A stretch of DNA of 64,000 nt from Curtobacterium sp. MCBD17_035 (GTDB lineage: Bacteria; Actinomycetota; Actinomycetes; Actinomycetales; Microbacteriaceae). The DNA lies in NCBI RefSeq assembly GCF_003234815.2, contig NZ_CP126279.1, positions 2,976,001 to 3,040,000 of the forward strand, written 5' to 3'. Of the stretch, positions 44,379 to 53,458 are shown piece by piece. Every line of letters begins with the position of its first letter. Positions within the stretch are counted from its first letter, which is position 1. The position numbers were made by a program, and so were the translations under genes. Below the pieces are notes generated by a model. That model saw only the letters and a list, made by a program, of their open reading frames with translations, ran no database searches and was not told where the DNA came from.

Positions 44379-44442
44379 CGCCGAGATCGCACAACGCGCC
44401 GCTCACCTCTGGAGGTGAGTGGCGTGTTGTGCGATCTCGGCG
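44379..44442. terminator. Long GAGATCGCA hairpin, copy 3 (bidirectional terminator)
   Basis: 31-base arms, CGCCGAGATCGCACAAC at the outer end and CTCACCTC at the inner end, fully paired except for two G-T wobbles, with a two-base centre. It lies between the convergent P-loop kinase and gpmA genes. It shares its outer stem with the hairpins at 18423 and 19501. Confidence 0.8.
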
Positions 44443-44468
44443 GGGAGGGGGAAGGCCGGGAGCTGCCC

Positions 44469-45212
44469 CTACTTCTTGCCCTGAGCGGCGACCGCGGCGG
44501 CACCCGCGGCGGCGGCGTCCGGGTCGAGGTACCGGCCGGGACCGGTCGGACGCTGCTCGTCGTCGAGCTCGTACACCAGGGGGATGCCCGTCGGGATGTT
44601 GAGGCCGGCGATGTCGGTGTCCGAGATGCCGTCGAGGTGCTTGACGAGCGCCCGGAGCGAGTTGCCGTGTGCGGTGACGAGCACCGTGCGACCCGCCGCG
44701 AGGTCGGGCACGATGTCCGACTGCCAGTACGGCAGCAGGCGGTCGATCACGAGCGCGAGCGACTCCGTCCGCGGCAGGTCGTCGCCGAGGTCCGCGTACC
44801 GCCGGTCGTGGGCCTGGGACCACTCGGCGTCGTCGGCGATGGGGGGCGGCGGGACGTCGAACGACCGACGCCACTCCATGAACTGCTCCTCGCCGTACTG
44901 CTCGAGCGTCTGCGCCTTGTCCTTGCCCTGCAGGTCGCCGTAGTGCCGCTCGTTGAGACGCCAGTTCCGCTTGACCGGCAGCCACGCGAGGTCGGCTTCG
45001 AGCAGGGCGATGTCCGCCGTCTGGATCGCCCGCGTGAGCACCGAGGTGTAGAGGACGTCGGGCACGATCCCCGACTCGGCGATGAGCTGCCCCGCACGCT
45101 TCGCCTCCTGCTCGCCGAGCTCACTGAGCCGCACGTCGACCCAACCGGTGAAGAGGTTCTTCTGGTTCCAGTCGCTGTTGCCGTGCCGCAGGAGGACGAG
45201 TGTCGAGGTCAT
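44469..45212 (-). CDS. gpmA: 2,3-bisphosphoglycerate-dependent phosphoglycerate mutase
   Basis: Glycolytic enzyme interconverting 3- and 2-phosphoglycerate; 247 residues. Histidine-phosphatase motif [20 protein letters not shown] (phosphohistidine in RHG), [23 protein letters not shown] and the second catalytic His in [11 protein letters not shown] are all present. TAGACT six bases before the ATG indicates a leaderless mRNA; the 16-base stretch including this box and the ATG is repeated exactly before a small gene at 47949. Confidence 0.96.
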   Translation of the reverse strand: MTSTLVLLRHGNSDWNQKNLFTGWVDVRLSELGEQEAKRAGQLIAESGIVPDVLYTSVLTRAIQTADIALLEADLAWLPVKRNWRLNERHYGDLQGKDKAQTLEQYGEEQFMEWRRSFDVPPPPIADDAEWSQAHDRRYADLGDDLPRTESLALVIDRLLPYWQSDIVPDLAAGRTVLVTAHGNSLRALVKHLDGISDTDIAGLNIPTGIPLVYELDDEQRPTGPGRYLDPDAAAAGAAAVAAQGKK

Positions 45213-45218
45213 GCCCGG

Positions 45219-45224
45219 AGTCTA
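45219..45224 (-). promoter_or_regulatory. -10 box of gpmA (leaderless)
   Basis: Minus strand TAGACT ends six bases before the gpmA ATG (45212). Confidence 0.5.
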
Positions 45225-45267
45225 CCGAGCGGCCCGGAGGCTCGATCGGACGAGCCCACCCTGGCCC

Positions 45268-45273
45268 TACCCT
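45268..45273 (+). promoter_or_regulatory. -10 box of methyltransferase gene (leaderless)
   Basis: TACCCT ends six bases before the ATG at 45280. Confidence 0.4.
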
Positions 45274-45279
45274 GGGTGG

Positions 45280-46053
45280 ATGCCGATCGGGAACGTCACG
45301 CGCGGCACCACCGGCACGAACCGGTTGCGGCGCGTGGACCGGTGGATCGCCGCACTCCCGGTGCTGCGCCGCACGGACGATCCGCTCGTGGCCGACCTCG
45401 GCTACGGGGCGAGCCCGACGACGACGCTCGAACTCCGGGACCGCCTGGCGCGGGTCCGGCCCGACGTCGAGGTCACCGGGATCGAGATCGAGCCCGAGCG
45501 GGTCCGGGTCGCCCGGCTCGCCGAACGTGACGGAGTGACGTTCCGGCTCGGCGGGTTCGAGACACCCACGCCCCAGGGTCGTCGCCCCGCCGTCATCCGC
45601 GCGTTCAACGTGCTCCGCCAGTACGCCGAGGACGAGGTCCCGGCCGCCTGGGCGCTCATGACCGACCGACTCCAGCCTGACGGGGTCCTGGTCGAGGGCA
45701 CGTGCAACGAGGTCGGCCGCGTCGCGAGCTGGATCGACGTCACGCGGGGCGGCCCGCAGACCCTCACGGTGTCGCTCCGCCTGGCCGGACTCGAGGCCCC
45801 CTCGATCGTGGCCGAACGGCTGCCGAAGGCACTCATCCACCGGAACGTGCCCGGGGAGCGCGTGCACGACTACCTGCGGGACCTCGACCACGCGTGGGCG
45901 GTCGCCGCGCCGCTCGGGACCTACGGGCCCCGCCAGCGGTGGATCGCCACCGTCCGGGCGATGCGCGACCGGGGCTGGCCGGTCCTCCACGGCGTCACCC
46001 GATGGCGCCTCGGCGAGGTGACCGTGCCGTGGTCAGCGGTCGCGCCGGCGTGA
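45280..46053 (+). CDS. Class I SAM-dependent methyltransferase
   Basis: 257-residue Rossmann-fold protein. SAM motif I reads VADLGYGASPTTTLEL and motif II VTGIEIEPERVRVA, followed by FNVLRQYAEDEVPAAW and a motif-IV-like VLVEGTCNEVGR. The glycine-rich loop is shorter (GYGAS) than the classical GxGxG but matches the group of actinobacterial paralogues annotated only as methyltransferase. The target is unknown. It lies divergent from gpmA and convergent with ygfZ. Confidence 0.78.
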   Translation: MPIGNVTRGTTGTNRLRRVDRWIAALPVLRRTDDPLVADLGYGASPTTTLELRDRLARVRPDVEVTGIEIEPERVRVARLAERDGVTFRLGGFETPTPQGRRPAVIRAFNVLRQYAEDEVPAAWALMTDRLQPDGVLVEGTCNEVGRVASWIDVTRGGPQTLTVSLRLAGLEAPSIVAERLPKALIHRNVPGERVHDYLRDLDHAWAVAAPLGTYGPRQRWIATVRAMRDRGWPVLHGVTRWRLGEVTVPWSAVAPA

Positions 46054-46104
46054 GCGCGGCCGGATCAGCGCGCCGCCGCCGGACCGACGTCGGCGGCACA
46101 GGGG

Positions 46105-47229
46105 TCAGGAGGTCGGGCGACGGACCGCGCCGAGGCGCGGCATCCGGGGCACGTCCGCCGTCGCCCCCGCGCTCGGCGGGACGATCACCTGCTGCGCGGC
46201 CGTGACCACGGTGTCCTCGGCGTCCGTGACGAGGACCGCGGTCGGGTCGACCGTGCGCTTGACCACCGCGAGCGCGATCGGACCGAGCTCGTGGTGCGTC
46301 GCCACCGCGGTGACCCTGCCGACCTCGGCGTCGTCGGACTGCGCCCGGACCACGGCGCCCGGCGTGGGCAGGACCCCCTGGGAGCCGTCGAGGTGCAGGA
46401 GCACGAGGCGGCGCGGCGGATGCCCGAGGTTGTGCACCTTCGCGACGGTCTCCTGCCCGCGGTAGCACCCCTTGTCGAGGTGGACGGCGGAACGCATCCA
46501 GTCGAGCTCGTGCGGGATCGTGCGCTCGTCGGCGTCCGCGAGACGCGGGCGCCACGCTGCGATGCGCAGGGCCTCCAGGGCGAGCGTGCCCGCGACGGGC
46601 ACGTCGGACGCGGCGAGCGCGGCGGCGTCCGCGGGCGTGAGCACGGCGAGACGGAGCGACCAGTCCCGGCCCGGGTGGTCGGACGGGTCGGCGTAGCTCC
46701 AGCCACCGACGGCGATCGCGGCCCAGGGGTCCGTCCAGGTGACGACGGGGGCGAACGCGGCCAGGGGCGCGTCCGCGAAGGCGCCGACGACCCGGTGCTC
46801 GGCCGACCGGTCGGCCACGTCGACGCGGAGCATGAACCGCATCGACGTCAGCCACGCCGCGAGTGGTGCGGCGTCGCCGGGGTCGGTCACGAGCCAGGTG
46901 GTCGTGCCGTCGTCGACGACGCGCGCCGCGTGCTCGAGTCGTCCGGAGGCATCGAGCACGAGGGTCTCGGTCGGGACGCCCGGAGCGAGGCCGAGCAACA
47001 GCTGCGTCGTCATCGAGTTGAGCCACGACAGCCGGTCCGGGCCGGTCACCGTGACGACGCCGTACGTGCCGAGGTCGACCACGGCGCGGCCCCGCTCGAG
47101 CAGACGCTGTTCGCCGAGCGGGTTGCCGTAGTGCGCCGCGACACCCGCGCCGTCGGCGACGTACCCGTCCCGCGTCGCGAAGGGGGTGCCCTCCCGGTCC
47201 GGCGAGGTGGTGCCGTCGGCGTTCGACAT
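46105..47229 (-). CDS. ygfZ: Folate-binding YgfZ-family protein
   Basis: 374-residue tetrahydrofolate-dependent protein of the GcvT-like fold that helps assemble or repair Fe-S clusters. The family signature KGCYRGQE is intact (LDKGCYRGQETVAKVHNLG in part), and LSWLNSMTTQLLLGL and LDASGRLEHAARV match its N-terminal part. ATG at 47229 lies two bases after the stop of the upstream nitrobindin-like gene, so the two are translationally linked. Confidence 0.92.
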   Translation of the reverse strand: MSNADGTTSPDREGTPFATRDGYVADGAGVAAHYGNPLGEQRLLERGRAVVDLGTYGVVTVTGPDRLSWLNSMTTQLLLGLAPGVPTETLVLDASGRLEHAARVVDDGTTTWLVTDPGDAAPLAAWLTSMRFMLRVDVADRSAEHRVVGAFADAPLAAFAPVVTWTDPWAAIAVGGWSYADPSDHPGRDWSLRLAVLTPADAAALAASDVPVAGTLALEALRIAAWRPRLADADERTIPHELDWMRSAVHLDKGCYRGQETVAKVHNLGHPPRRLVLLHLDGSQGVLPTPGAVVRAQSDDAEVGRVTAVATHHELGPIALAVVKRTVDPTAVLVTDAEDTVVTAAQQVIVPPSAGATADVPRMPRLGAVRRPTS

Positions 47230-47231
47230 GG

Positions 47232-47828
47232 TCACTCGACCCGGGCGAGCTGCCCGGAGGCGTGCGAGGTGAGTTCCTGCCCGAGCGCCGCGATGTCCCA
47301 CGCCCAGAACAGCTTGCCCTCGACGAGGCCGTACATGCGCGTCGCCGCGGAGTACTCCTTGGCGTTCGAGGAGCGCATCACGGCATCGGTCGACAGATCG
47401 ATCCGGGGCCCGTGGATGCGCCCGACGTAGAGCTCGTTGACGCCGGTCGGGTGGATGATCGAGGCCTCGATGTCGAAGCCGTCGTCGTTGTTGCGGAGCG
47501 CCTCGACGCTCCGGGCCGTGGTGAACGGCATTGCGCCTTCGCCGAGGAGCATGGCGGGACCGCGGTCCCCCGGCTCGGACGGACGGTCGAGCCGCCAGTA
47601 CCCCATCTCGGCGGTGAGTGGCGTCTGCCGTTCGTCGAGGAGCCAGGCGGACGACGAGTAGTTGAGGTAGGGCAGGCCGTCGTGGCTGAAGCTGACCCGC
47701 TGGCCGAACTCGTGCTCACGGACGTCGTCGCCCACGGGGTAGTGCACGACGCCCGTGCCTTCCCACACGCCGATGAGCCAGGACAGTGGGACGAGCTCGG
47801 CCGGGAGGTTCGATGGGATGTCGATCAT
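47232..47828 (-). CDS. FABP-like/nitrobindin-family heme protein
   Basis: 198-residue beta-barrel protein of the THAP4/nitrobindin (DUF1794) family. The barrel opens with LSWLIGVWEGTG, the conserved GXWXGXG motif, and continues with HEFGQRVSFSHDG and MGYWRL. Family members bind ferric heme and may isomerise peroxynitrite. ATG at 47828 begins MIDIPSNLPAELVPL. It is coupled to ygfZ downstream and preceded by a 38-residue membrane protein gene only four bases away, making a three-gene unit. Confidence 0.88.
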   Translation of the reverse strand: MIDIPSNLPAELVPLSWLIGVWEGTGVVHYPVGDDVREHEFGQRVSFSHDGLPYLNYSSSAWLLDERQTPLTAEMGYWRLDRPSEPGDRGPAMLLGEGAMPFTTARSVEALRNNDDGFDIEASIIHPTGVNELYVGRIHGPRIDLSTDAVMRSSNAKEYSAATRMYGLVEGKLFWAWDIAALGQELTSHASGQLARVE

Positions 47829-47832
47829 CGGG

Positions 47833-47949
47833 TCAGCGCTGACCCTTGAAGAGCTTGACGAGCACGACGACCGATGTGAACGCGATGGCGAGCGACGCGA
47901 GCCCGAGGAGACCCACGTAGAAGAGCTCGAGCGGGAGCAGCGAATCCAT
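47833..47949 (-). CDS. Small single-helix membrane protein, 38 aa
   Basis: ATG at 47949, TGA at 47833-47835. The peptide is one membrane helix ([20 protein letters not shown]) with an acidic N-terminal end ([10 protein letters not shown]) and a basic tail (KLFKGQR), so positive-inside places the C-terminus in the cytoplasm. It is the first gene before the nitrobindin-like and ygfZ genes. A TAGACT box six bases before the ATG implies a leaderless transcript; the 16 bases spanning the box and ATG are identical to those before gpmA. Confidence 0.7.
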   Translation of the reverse strand: MDSLLPLELFYVGLLGLASLAIAFTSVVVLVKLFKGQR

Positions 47950-47955
47950 GCCCGG

Positions 47956-47961
47956 AGTCTA
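47956..47961 (-). promoter_or_regulatory. -10 box of small membrane-protein operon (leaderless)
   Basis: Minus strand TAGACT ends six bases before the ATG at 47949. Confidence 0.5.
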
Positions 47962-48075
47962 CGCGGCGGCCCTGACGCTCCCGCGTCCGGCGCGGACGGC
48001 GAGCCGCAGGCCGGGCGATCCGTCAGGCCGTCGGCCCCGTCCGGCCGGTGGCGCCCGTGCTGCCCGTCGCGCCCG

Positions 48076-48351
48076 TCACGCTCGGACGAGCAGCAGGACG
48101 GTCCCGACGAGCACCACGACGAACGCCCCGGACGACGCCGCACTGATGCGGAGCACGAGTCCGTCCTTGGTCTGGGTCGCGAGCTGGAGCACGAAGCCGA
48201 CGAGCACGCTGCCCACGAGCACGAGGAGCATCCAGGCGAAGGGGTCCTCGTGCGCGAGCAGCAGGACGAGGACGGCCCCGACCACGGCGAGCACCCACAC
48301 CGGGACGACCGACAGGGTGGTCATGCGGCTCGTCCGTGTCGTGTCGCTCAT
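48076..48351 (-). CDS. Membrane protein, 91 aa, three predicted helices
   Basis: Unassigned small membrane protein. Helices: [41 protein letters not shown] and [20 protein letters not shown]; short charged connector QTKDG between the second and third. ATG at 48351 ([10 protein letters not shown]) is the only reasonable start. It is divergent from glnR. Similar small proteins are common beside glnR-type genes in related actinobacteria, but I cannot name the family. Confidence 0.7.
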   Translation of the reverse strand: MSDTTRTSRMTTLSVVPVWVLAVVGAVLVLLLAHEDPFAWMLLVLVGSVLVGFVLQLATQTKDGLVLRISAASSGAFVVVLVGTVLLLVRA

Positions 48352-48490
48352 CGTCACATCATCGCACCGGTGCGGGGCGTGCGGCCGGTGCCGGGACCGG
48401 GACCGGGACCGGGAGCGGGACCGGGCGCAGGGTCCGTCCGGGGGCGTCACTAGGATGTGGGGGACCGCCCCGACCCGTCCTGGAGGTTCC

Positions 48491-49180
48491 GTGGCCCAGC
48501 TGCTGGTGCTCACCTCGACCGCGCCCGGTGAGGTGCTGCCCGCGCTCGGTCTCCTGAGCCACCGCATCCGACATGTCCCGGCCGAGGCCTCGCAGCTGGT
48601 CAACGCGCCGTCGAGCGACCTCATGTTCGTCGACGCCCGGACGGACCTCGTGAGCGCGAAGTCCCTCTGCAAGATCCTCTCGACCACCGGATCGACCACG
48701 CCGGTCGTGCTCGTCGTGACCGAGGGTGGACTCACCGCGGTGAACAGCGAGTGGAGCATCGACGACGTCGTGCTCGAGACCGCCGGCCCGGCCGAGGTCG
48801 ACGCCCGCATCCGCCTCGTCGTGGGTCGGGCCTCCCAGGCGCAGTCCGGGTCGAAGATCCAGGCGTCGGGCGTCGTCATCGACGAGGCGAGCTACTCGGC
48901 CAAGGTGCGCGGCCGGCCGCTCGACCTCACCTTCAAGGAGTTCGAGCTCCTCCGCTTCTTCGCGACCCACCCCTCACGGGTGTTCACGCGCGAGCAGCTG
49001 CTCAGCGAGGTCTGGGGCTACGACTACTTCGGCGGCACGCGCACGGTCGACGTCCACGTCCGGCGCCTGCGCGCGAAGCTCGGGGACCTCGAGTCGCTCA
49101 TCGGCACGGTCCGCAACGTCGGCTACCGCTTCAACGTGTACGACGACGACGCCGACCGGTTGGCCGGCGACGGTGTCTGA
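48491..49180 (+). CDS. glnR: Nitrogen-type orphan response regulator GlnR
   Basis: 229-residue OmpR-family regulator of nitrogen genes. The N-terminal receiver-like domain has a degenerate acidic pocket, with [17 protein letters not shown] holding the only conserved Asp, as in GlnR proteins that work without a kinase. The segment [35 protein letters not shown] (in parts) is diagnostic. The C-terminal winged helix includes [16 protein letters not shown] and [17 protein letters not shown] at 48491 follows GGAGG. The next gene, mshD, overlaps it by eight bases, the same order as in mycobacteria. Confidence 0.9.
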   Translation: MAQLLVLTSTAPGEVLPALGLLSHRIRHVPAEASQLVNAPSSDLMFVDARTDLVSAKSLCKILSTTGSTTPVVLVVTEGGLTAVNSEWSIDDVVLETAGPAEVDARIRLVVGRASQAQSGSKIQASGVVIDEASYSAKVRGRPLDLTFKEFELLRFFATHPSRVFTREQLLSEVWGYDYFGGTRTVDVHVRRLRAKLGDLESLIGTVRNVGYRFNVYDDDADRLAGDGV

Positions 49181-50048
49181 CACCGCAGCGGGTGACCTCG
49201 TCCGGGCGCTCGCGGCCGAGGCCGCCGCCCACGGCGAGGCACCGCCGTTCTCCGACCAGACCCTCGTCGACGTCCGCGCCGGACGCGCCCGCGTCCTCAG
49301 CGACGACGACGGCCGCGGGGTCGCGGTGCTGCGCGACGGCGAACTCGAACTCGCGGTCGGCCGGGAGGCCCGGGGCCGCGGCATCGGGACCGCGCTCGTC
49401 GACCGTGCGCTCGCGGTCCGACCGGCTCCGTCGCTCGCATGGGCCCACGGCGACGCACCGGCGGCGCAGGCCCTCGCGGCCCGGGCCGGGTGGCACCCCG
49501 TCCGCCGGCTGCTCCAGCTGCGCGCCCCACTCACGGAGGGAAGCGCAGGGGCCGGGACCGCACCGGCGGGCGGAGGCGAGGTCCGCGTCGCGGCCGACCC
49601 GGGCCTCCCGGCCGACCAGCACGTCGACGCGTTCCGTCCGGGCATCGACGAGGACGCCTGGCTCGACCTCAACGCCGCCGCGTTCGCGCACCACCCGGAG
49701 CAGGGCCGGATGACGCTCGACGACCTCCGCGACCGCGAGCGCGAGCCGTGGTTCGACGGTGCCGACCTGCTCCTCCTCCGACGCGGAGACGACCCCCGGC
49801 TCGCCGGCTCCTGCTGGCTCAAGGTCGAGGACGGCATCGGTGAGTTCTACGCCGTGGCCGTGCGCCCGGACCTGCAGGGGCAGGGGATCGGCGGCGTGCT
49901 CATGCGCGCGGGGATGGCGCGTCTGCGCGGGCGGGGACTCACCGCGGCGGCGCTCTACGTCGAGGGCGACAACGTCCCGGCGCTCGCGCTCTACCGTCGC
50001 GCCGGGTTCACCGAGCACGCGGTGGACGTGCAGTACGCGGCGCCCTGA
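49173..50048 (+). CDS. mshD: Mycothiol synthase
   Basis: Final step of mycothiol biosynthesis: acetyl transfer from acetyl-CoA to Cys-GlcN-Ins. 291 residues with two GNAT domains, as in MshD: the N-terminal domain has [14 protein letters not shown], the C-terminal domain [20 protein letters not shown] and [35 protein letters not shown] lies between them. GTG at 49173 overlaps the glnR stop, so expression is coupled. Two GGCCGGGAGGC words occur in this gene (49359, 49603). Its presence fixes the host as a mycothiol-making actinobacterium. Confidence 0.94.
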   Translation: MSDTAAGDLVRALAAEAAAHGEAPPFSDQTLVDVRAGRARVLSDDDGRGVAVLRDGELELAVGREARGRGIGTALVDRALAVRPAPSLAWAHGDAPAAQALAARAGWHPVRRLLQLRAPLTEGSAGAGTAPAGGGEVRVAADPGLPADQHVDAFRPGIDEDAWLDLNAAAFAHHPEQGRMTLDDLRDREREPWFDGADLLLLRRGDDPRLAGSCWLKVEDGIGEFYAVAVRPDLQGQGIGGVLMRAGMARLRGRGLTAAALYVEGDNVPALALYRRAGFTEHAVDVQYAAP

Positions 50049-50056
50049 CCGACGCC

Positions 50057-50089
50057 TCCACGTCGTCCGTTCACCCTGGGTTCTCCACG
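50057..50089 (+). promoter_or_regulatory. PHO box upstream of ppk
   Basis: CGTTCACCCTG and GGTTCTCCACG follow in 11-base register (50068-50089), with a weaker unit before them. About 50 bp before the ppk start. Confidence 0.6.
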
Positions 50090-50139
50090 AGGTCGTCCTA
50101 CCACCACCGCGTGGGGGACCCGGATGGCAGGATGAGTCC

Positions 50140-52305
50140 ATGGAAACCGAGCCGCAGCTGGACGGCGAATCCGTCACCCCGGATCTCGACGACTTCGACG
50201 AGATCGTCCGCGTCGAGCACGAGTCGTTGCCGACGGATCGGTACTTCGACCGCGAGCTCAGCTGGCTCCGGTTCAACCAGCGCGTGCTCGAACTCGGCGA
50301 GGACCGCGCGGTTCCCCTGCTCGAGCGTGCGAACTTCCTCGCGATCTTCGCCTCGAACCTCGACGAGTTCTTCATGGTGCGCATCGCGGGGCTCAAGCGC
50401 CGCATCGACACCGGCATCGCCGTGCCGACGAACGTGGGCCGCGCCCCGCTCGACGTGCTCGCCGACATCGCCCGCGACGCCCACGAGCTCCAGGACCGCC
50501 ACGCGCACGCCTTCCGCGACTCGCTCAAGCCCGACCTCGACGCCGCGGGGATCCACGTCGAGAACTGGTCGGACCTGGCCGAGGCCGACCGCGTCCGGAT
50601 GGACGAGTACTTCACCGACCAGATCTTCCCGGTGCTCATGCCCCTGGCGGTCGACCCGGCCCACCCGTTCCCCTACATCTCGGGGCTCTCCCTCAACCTC
50701 GCGGTGCGGGTCCGGAACCCCAAGACGGAGCGACAGGAGTTCGCCCGGCTCAAGGTGCCGCAGAACTTCCCGCGCTTCGTGCAGCTCCCGGACGACGGGT
50801 CGGGGCGGCTGCGCTTCATCCCGCTCGAGGACCTCATCGCGAACCACCTGGACGACCTGTTCCCCGGCATGCAGGTGGTCGAGCACCACGTGTTCCGCGT
50901 CACCCGCAACGAGGACGTCGAGATCGAGGAGGACGAGGCCGAGAACCTCCTGCAGGCGCTCGAGCGCGAGCTGCTCCGACGCCGGTTCGGGCCGCCGATC
51001 CGCCTCGAGATCACCGAGGACATGGACCCGGTGACCCTCGACCTGCTCATCCGCGAGCTCGACGTCACCGAGCAAGAGGTCTTCCGTCTGCCGTCGCCGC
51101 TGGACCTCGGCGGACTGTTCGAGATCGCCAAGATCAACCGCCCGGAGTTGCACTACCCGCGGCACGTGCCCACCACGGCGGTGCAGCTGCAGCCCGACGA
51201 GCCGAACATGAAGCCCGACCTGTTCCGTGCGATCGGACGCGAAGACGTCCTCGTCCACCACCCGTACGAGTCCTTCTCCACGAGCGTGCAGGCGTTCCTG
51301 CAGCAGGCCGCCGCCGATCCGAACGTCCTGGCCATCAAGCAGACGCTTTACCGGACGTCGGGTGACAGCCCCATCGTCGAGGCCCTGATCGACGCCGCGG
51401 AGGCCGGCAAGCAGGTGCTCGCACTCGTCGAGATCAAGGCCCGGTTCGACGAGCAGAACAACATCGGCTGGGCGCGCAAGCTCGAGCGTGCCGGGGTGCA
51501 CGTCGTCTACGGACTCGTCGGGCTCAAGACGCACTGCAAGATCGCCCTGGTGATCCGCCAGGAGAAGAACGGACTGCGGCACTACACGCACATCGGCACG
51601 GGCAACTACAACCCGAAGACGAGCCGTATCTACGAGGACATGGGGCTGTTCACCACCGACGATCAGGTCGGCAAGGACGTCACCCGCCTGTTCAACGAGC
51701 TGTCCGGCTACGCGATCGAGAAGAAGTTCAAGCGGCTGCTCGTCGCCCCGCTCCACCTCCGCAAGGGCCTGCTCAAGCGGATCCACACCGAGACGGTGAA
51801 CGCGCTCGCGGGCAAGCCCTCGGGCATCCGGATCAAGGTGAACTCGATGGTCGACGAGGAGATCATCGACGCCCTGTACCTCGCCAGCCAGGCGGGTGTC
51901 CCGATCGACATCTGGGTCCGTGGCATCTGCTCGCTCAAGCCCGCGATGGAGGGCTACAGCGAGACCATCCGCGTGCGCTCCATCGTCGGCCGGTACCTCG
52001 AGCACTCGCGGGTCTTCTCGTTCCACAACGACGGCGACCCGGCGGTCTACATCGGCAGTGCCGACATGATGCACCGCAACCTCGACCGCCGCGTCGAGGC
52101 CCTCGTCCGACTCACCGCGCCGCGGCACATCGACGAGATGGAGCGGCTGTTCGACCTCGCGATGGCCGACACCACGAGCTCGTGGCACCTCGAGTCCGAC
52201 GGCGAGTGGACCCGGCACGCGGTGGACGACGACGGCGAACCCCTACTCGACCTGCAGGACAGCCTGATGCGCCAGATCTCAGCGCGGAAGCGTTCCTCCC
52301 GATGA
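50140..52305 (+). CDS. ppk1: Polyphosphate kinase 1
   Basis: Membrane-associated enzyme that polymerises the ATP gamma-phosphate into polyphosphate. 721 residues: N domain [17 protein letters not shown], head domain with [13 protein letters not shown], and the two PLD-like catalytic domains with the autophosphorylated His region [21 protein letters not shown] (in part: THIGTGNYN) and [21 protein letters not shown] (in part). [17 protein letters not shown] is typical. Upstream GTTCACC repeats suggest RegX3 control. It overlaps mutT1 by four bases. Confidence 0.96.
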   Translation: METEPQLDGESVTPDLDDFDEIVRVEHESLPTDRYFDRELSWLRFNQRVLELGEDRAVPLLERANFLAIFASNLDEFFMVRIAGLKRRIDTGIAVPTNVGRAPLDVLADIARDAHELQDRHAHAFRDSLKPDLDAAGIHVENWSDLAEADRVRMDEYFTDQIFPVLMPLAVDPAHPFPYISGLSLNLAVRVRNPKTERQEFARLKVPQNFPRFVQLPDDGSGRLRFIPLEDLIANHLDDLFPGMQVVEHHVFRVTRNEDVEIEEDEAENLLQALERELLRRRFGPPIRLEITEDMDPVTLDLLIRELDVTEQEVFRLPSPLDLGGLFEIAKINRPELHYPRHVPTTAVQLQPDEPNMKPDLFRAIGREDVLVHHPYESFSTSVQAFLQQAAADPNVLAIKQTLYRTSGDSPIVEALIDAAEAGKQVLALVEIKARFDEQNNIGWARKLERAGVHVVYGLVGLKTHCKIALVIRQEKNGLRHYTHIGTGNYNPKTSRIYEDMGLFTTDDQVGKDVTRLFNELSGYAIEKKFKRLLVAPLHLRKGLLKRIHTETVNALAGKPSGIRIKVNSMVDEEIIDALYLASQAGVPIDIWVRGICSLKPAMEGYSETIRVRSIVGRYLEHSRVFSFHNDGDPAVYIGSADMMHRNLDRRVEALVRLTAPRHIDEMERLFDLAMADTTSSWHLESDGEWTRHAVDDDGEPLLDLQDSLMRQISARKRSSR

Positions 52306-53252
52306 GCCAGACGACACCCGACGGCCTCGTGGTCGCCGCCGGTGCCGTGTGCTGGCGACGGCACGAGAGCGGCCCCCAGGTGCTCCTGATCCACCGCGAG
52401 CACCACAAGGACGTCTCGTTCCCCAAGGGCAAGGTGGACCCGGGCGAGTCGGTGCCGCATGCAGCGGTCCGCGAGATCCGTGAGGAGACGGGCTACCGCG
52501 TGCACCTCGGCGCCCCGATCGGCACGGCCGAGTACGTGCTCCCGAACGGCCGCGACAAGGTCGTCCACTACTGGGTGGCTCAGGTCAAGGACACCGAGAT
52601 CGAGCGGGCCGGGGCCTTCCACCCGAACGACGAGGTCGCTGCGCTCGAGTGGGTGGACATCGACGCCGCACGGTCGATGCTCACGTACGAGCGCGACATC
52701 GCCATCCTCGACCGCTTCGCCGAACGGGCCGCCGTGGGCCAGCACCGGACGTTCGCGATGATCGCCCTCCGGCACGGCAAGACCACGCCGCGGCACCAGT
52801 GGAGCGGACCCGACGCCACCCGGCCACTCCTGCCGGTCGGGCGGACGCAGGCCAAGCAGGTCGCGCCGGCGATCGCCGCCTTCGGCCCGCGGAAGATCGT
52901 GAGCAGCACGGCCGCGCGATGCCTGGCGACGGTCGAGCCGCTCTCGGCGCAGACGAAGATCGGCGTCACGAGCACCGCCGACATCAGCCAGGACGCCCAC
53001 GAGCACGGCAAGAGCGACGTGCCGGGGGTCGTGCGCAAGCGGCTCCGGAAGGGACGCACCACCGTGCTCTGCTCGCACGGCCCGGTGCTCCCCGACATCA
53101 TCGCGCACATCGCCGCTGCGACCTCGGGCGAGGACTCGCGCTTCGACCTGCACCGGGCCGCGATGCTCTCGACCGGGGACTTCGCGGTGCTGCACATCGC
53201 CGACGACGAGCTCATCGCCGTCGAGACCCACTCGTCCGGCGTCCACGACTGA
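52302..53252 (+). CDS. mutT1: NUDIX hydrolase fused to histidine-phosphatase domain (MutT1-like)
   Basis: 316-residue two-domain enzyme as in mycobacterial MutT1, which removes 8-oxo-dGTP and hydrolyses diadenosine polyphosphates. The Nudix box is complete ([23 protein letters not shown], in part: [11 protein letters not shown]), preceded by DVSFPKGK. The C-terminal half is an RHG-phosphatase domain ([35 protein letters not shown]). ATG overlaps the ppk stop (ATGA), so both enzymes are made together and probably share phosphate control. Confidence 0.93.
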   Translation: MSQTTPDGLVVAAGAVCWRRHESGPQVLLIHREHHKDVSFPKGKVDPGESVPHAAVREIREETGYRVHLGAPIGTAEYVLPNGRDKVVHYWVAQVKDTEIERAGAFHPNDEVAALEWVDIDAARSMLTYERDIAILDRFAERAAVGQHRTFAMIALRHGKTTPRHQWSGPDATRPLLPVGRTQAKQVAPAIAAFGPRKIVSSTAARCLATVEPLSAQTKIGVTSTADISQDAHEHGKSDVPGVVRKRLRKGRTTVLCSHGPVLPDIIAHIAAATSGEDSRFDLHRAAMLSTGDFAVLHIADDELIAVETHSSGVHD

Positions 53253-53331
53253 CGCGCCTGCGGTGCCGGAGCGGGCACACACGGATCCACGTATAGCGCG
53301 CTCGGCACTGCGCCGCACGATCCCGCGATCC

Positions 53332-53364
53332 CGTTCCCCGCTCGTTCACCCGTCGTTCACCGAG
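53332..53364 (+). promoter_or_regulatory. PHO box of the pst operon
   Basis: Three contiguous 11-base units, CGTTCCCCGCT, CGTTCACCCGT and CGTTCACCGAG. About 95 bp before the pstS start; the best copy of this motif in the window. Confidence 0.85.
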
Positions 53365-53458
53365 CGGCGTCGTCCCCGTCACTTCCCTTCCTTACTGTCA
53401 CTCGCAGGTCGGCCACCCACCGGCCGCCCCTGCACCTGACATCCCCGAAGGGACCCCT

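Noticed and set aside
49359-49369. GGCCGGGAGGC copy in mshD as an inserted element
   Set aside because: Here it encodes the conserved acetyl-CoA-binding REARGRGIG motif, so this copy may be explained by protein constraint and is not counted as an insertion.
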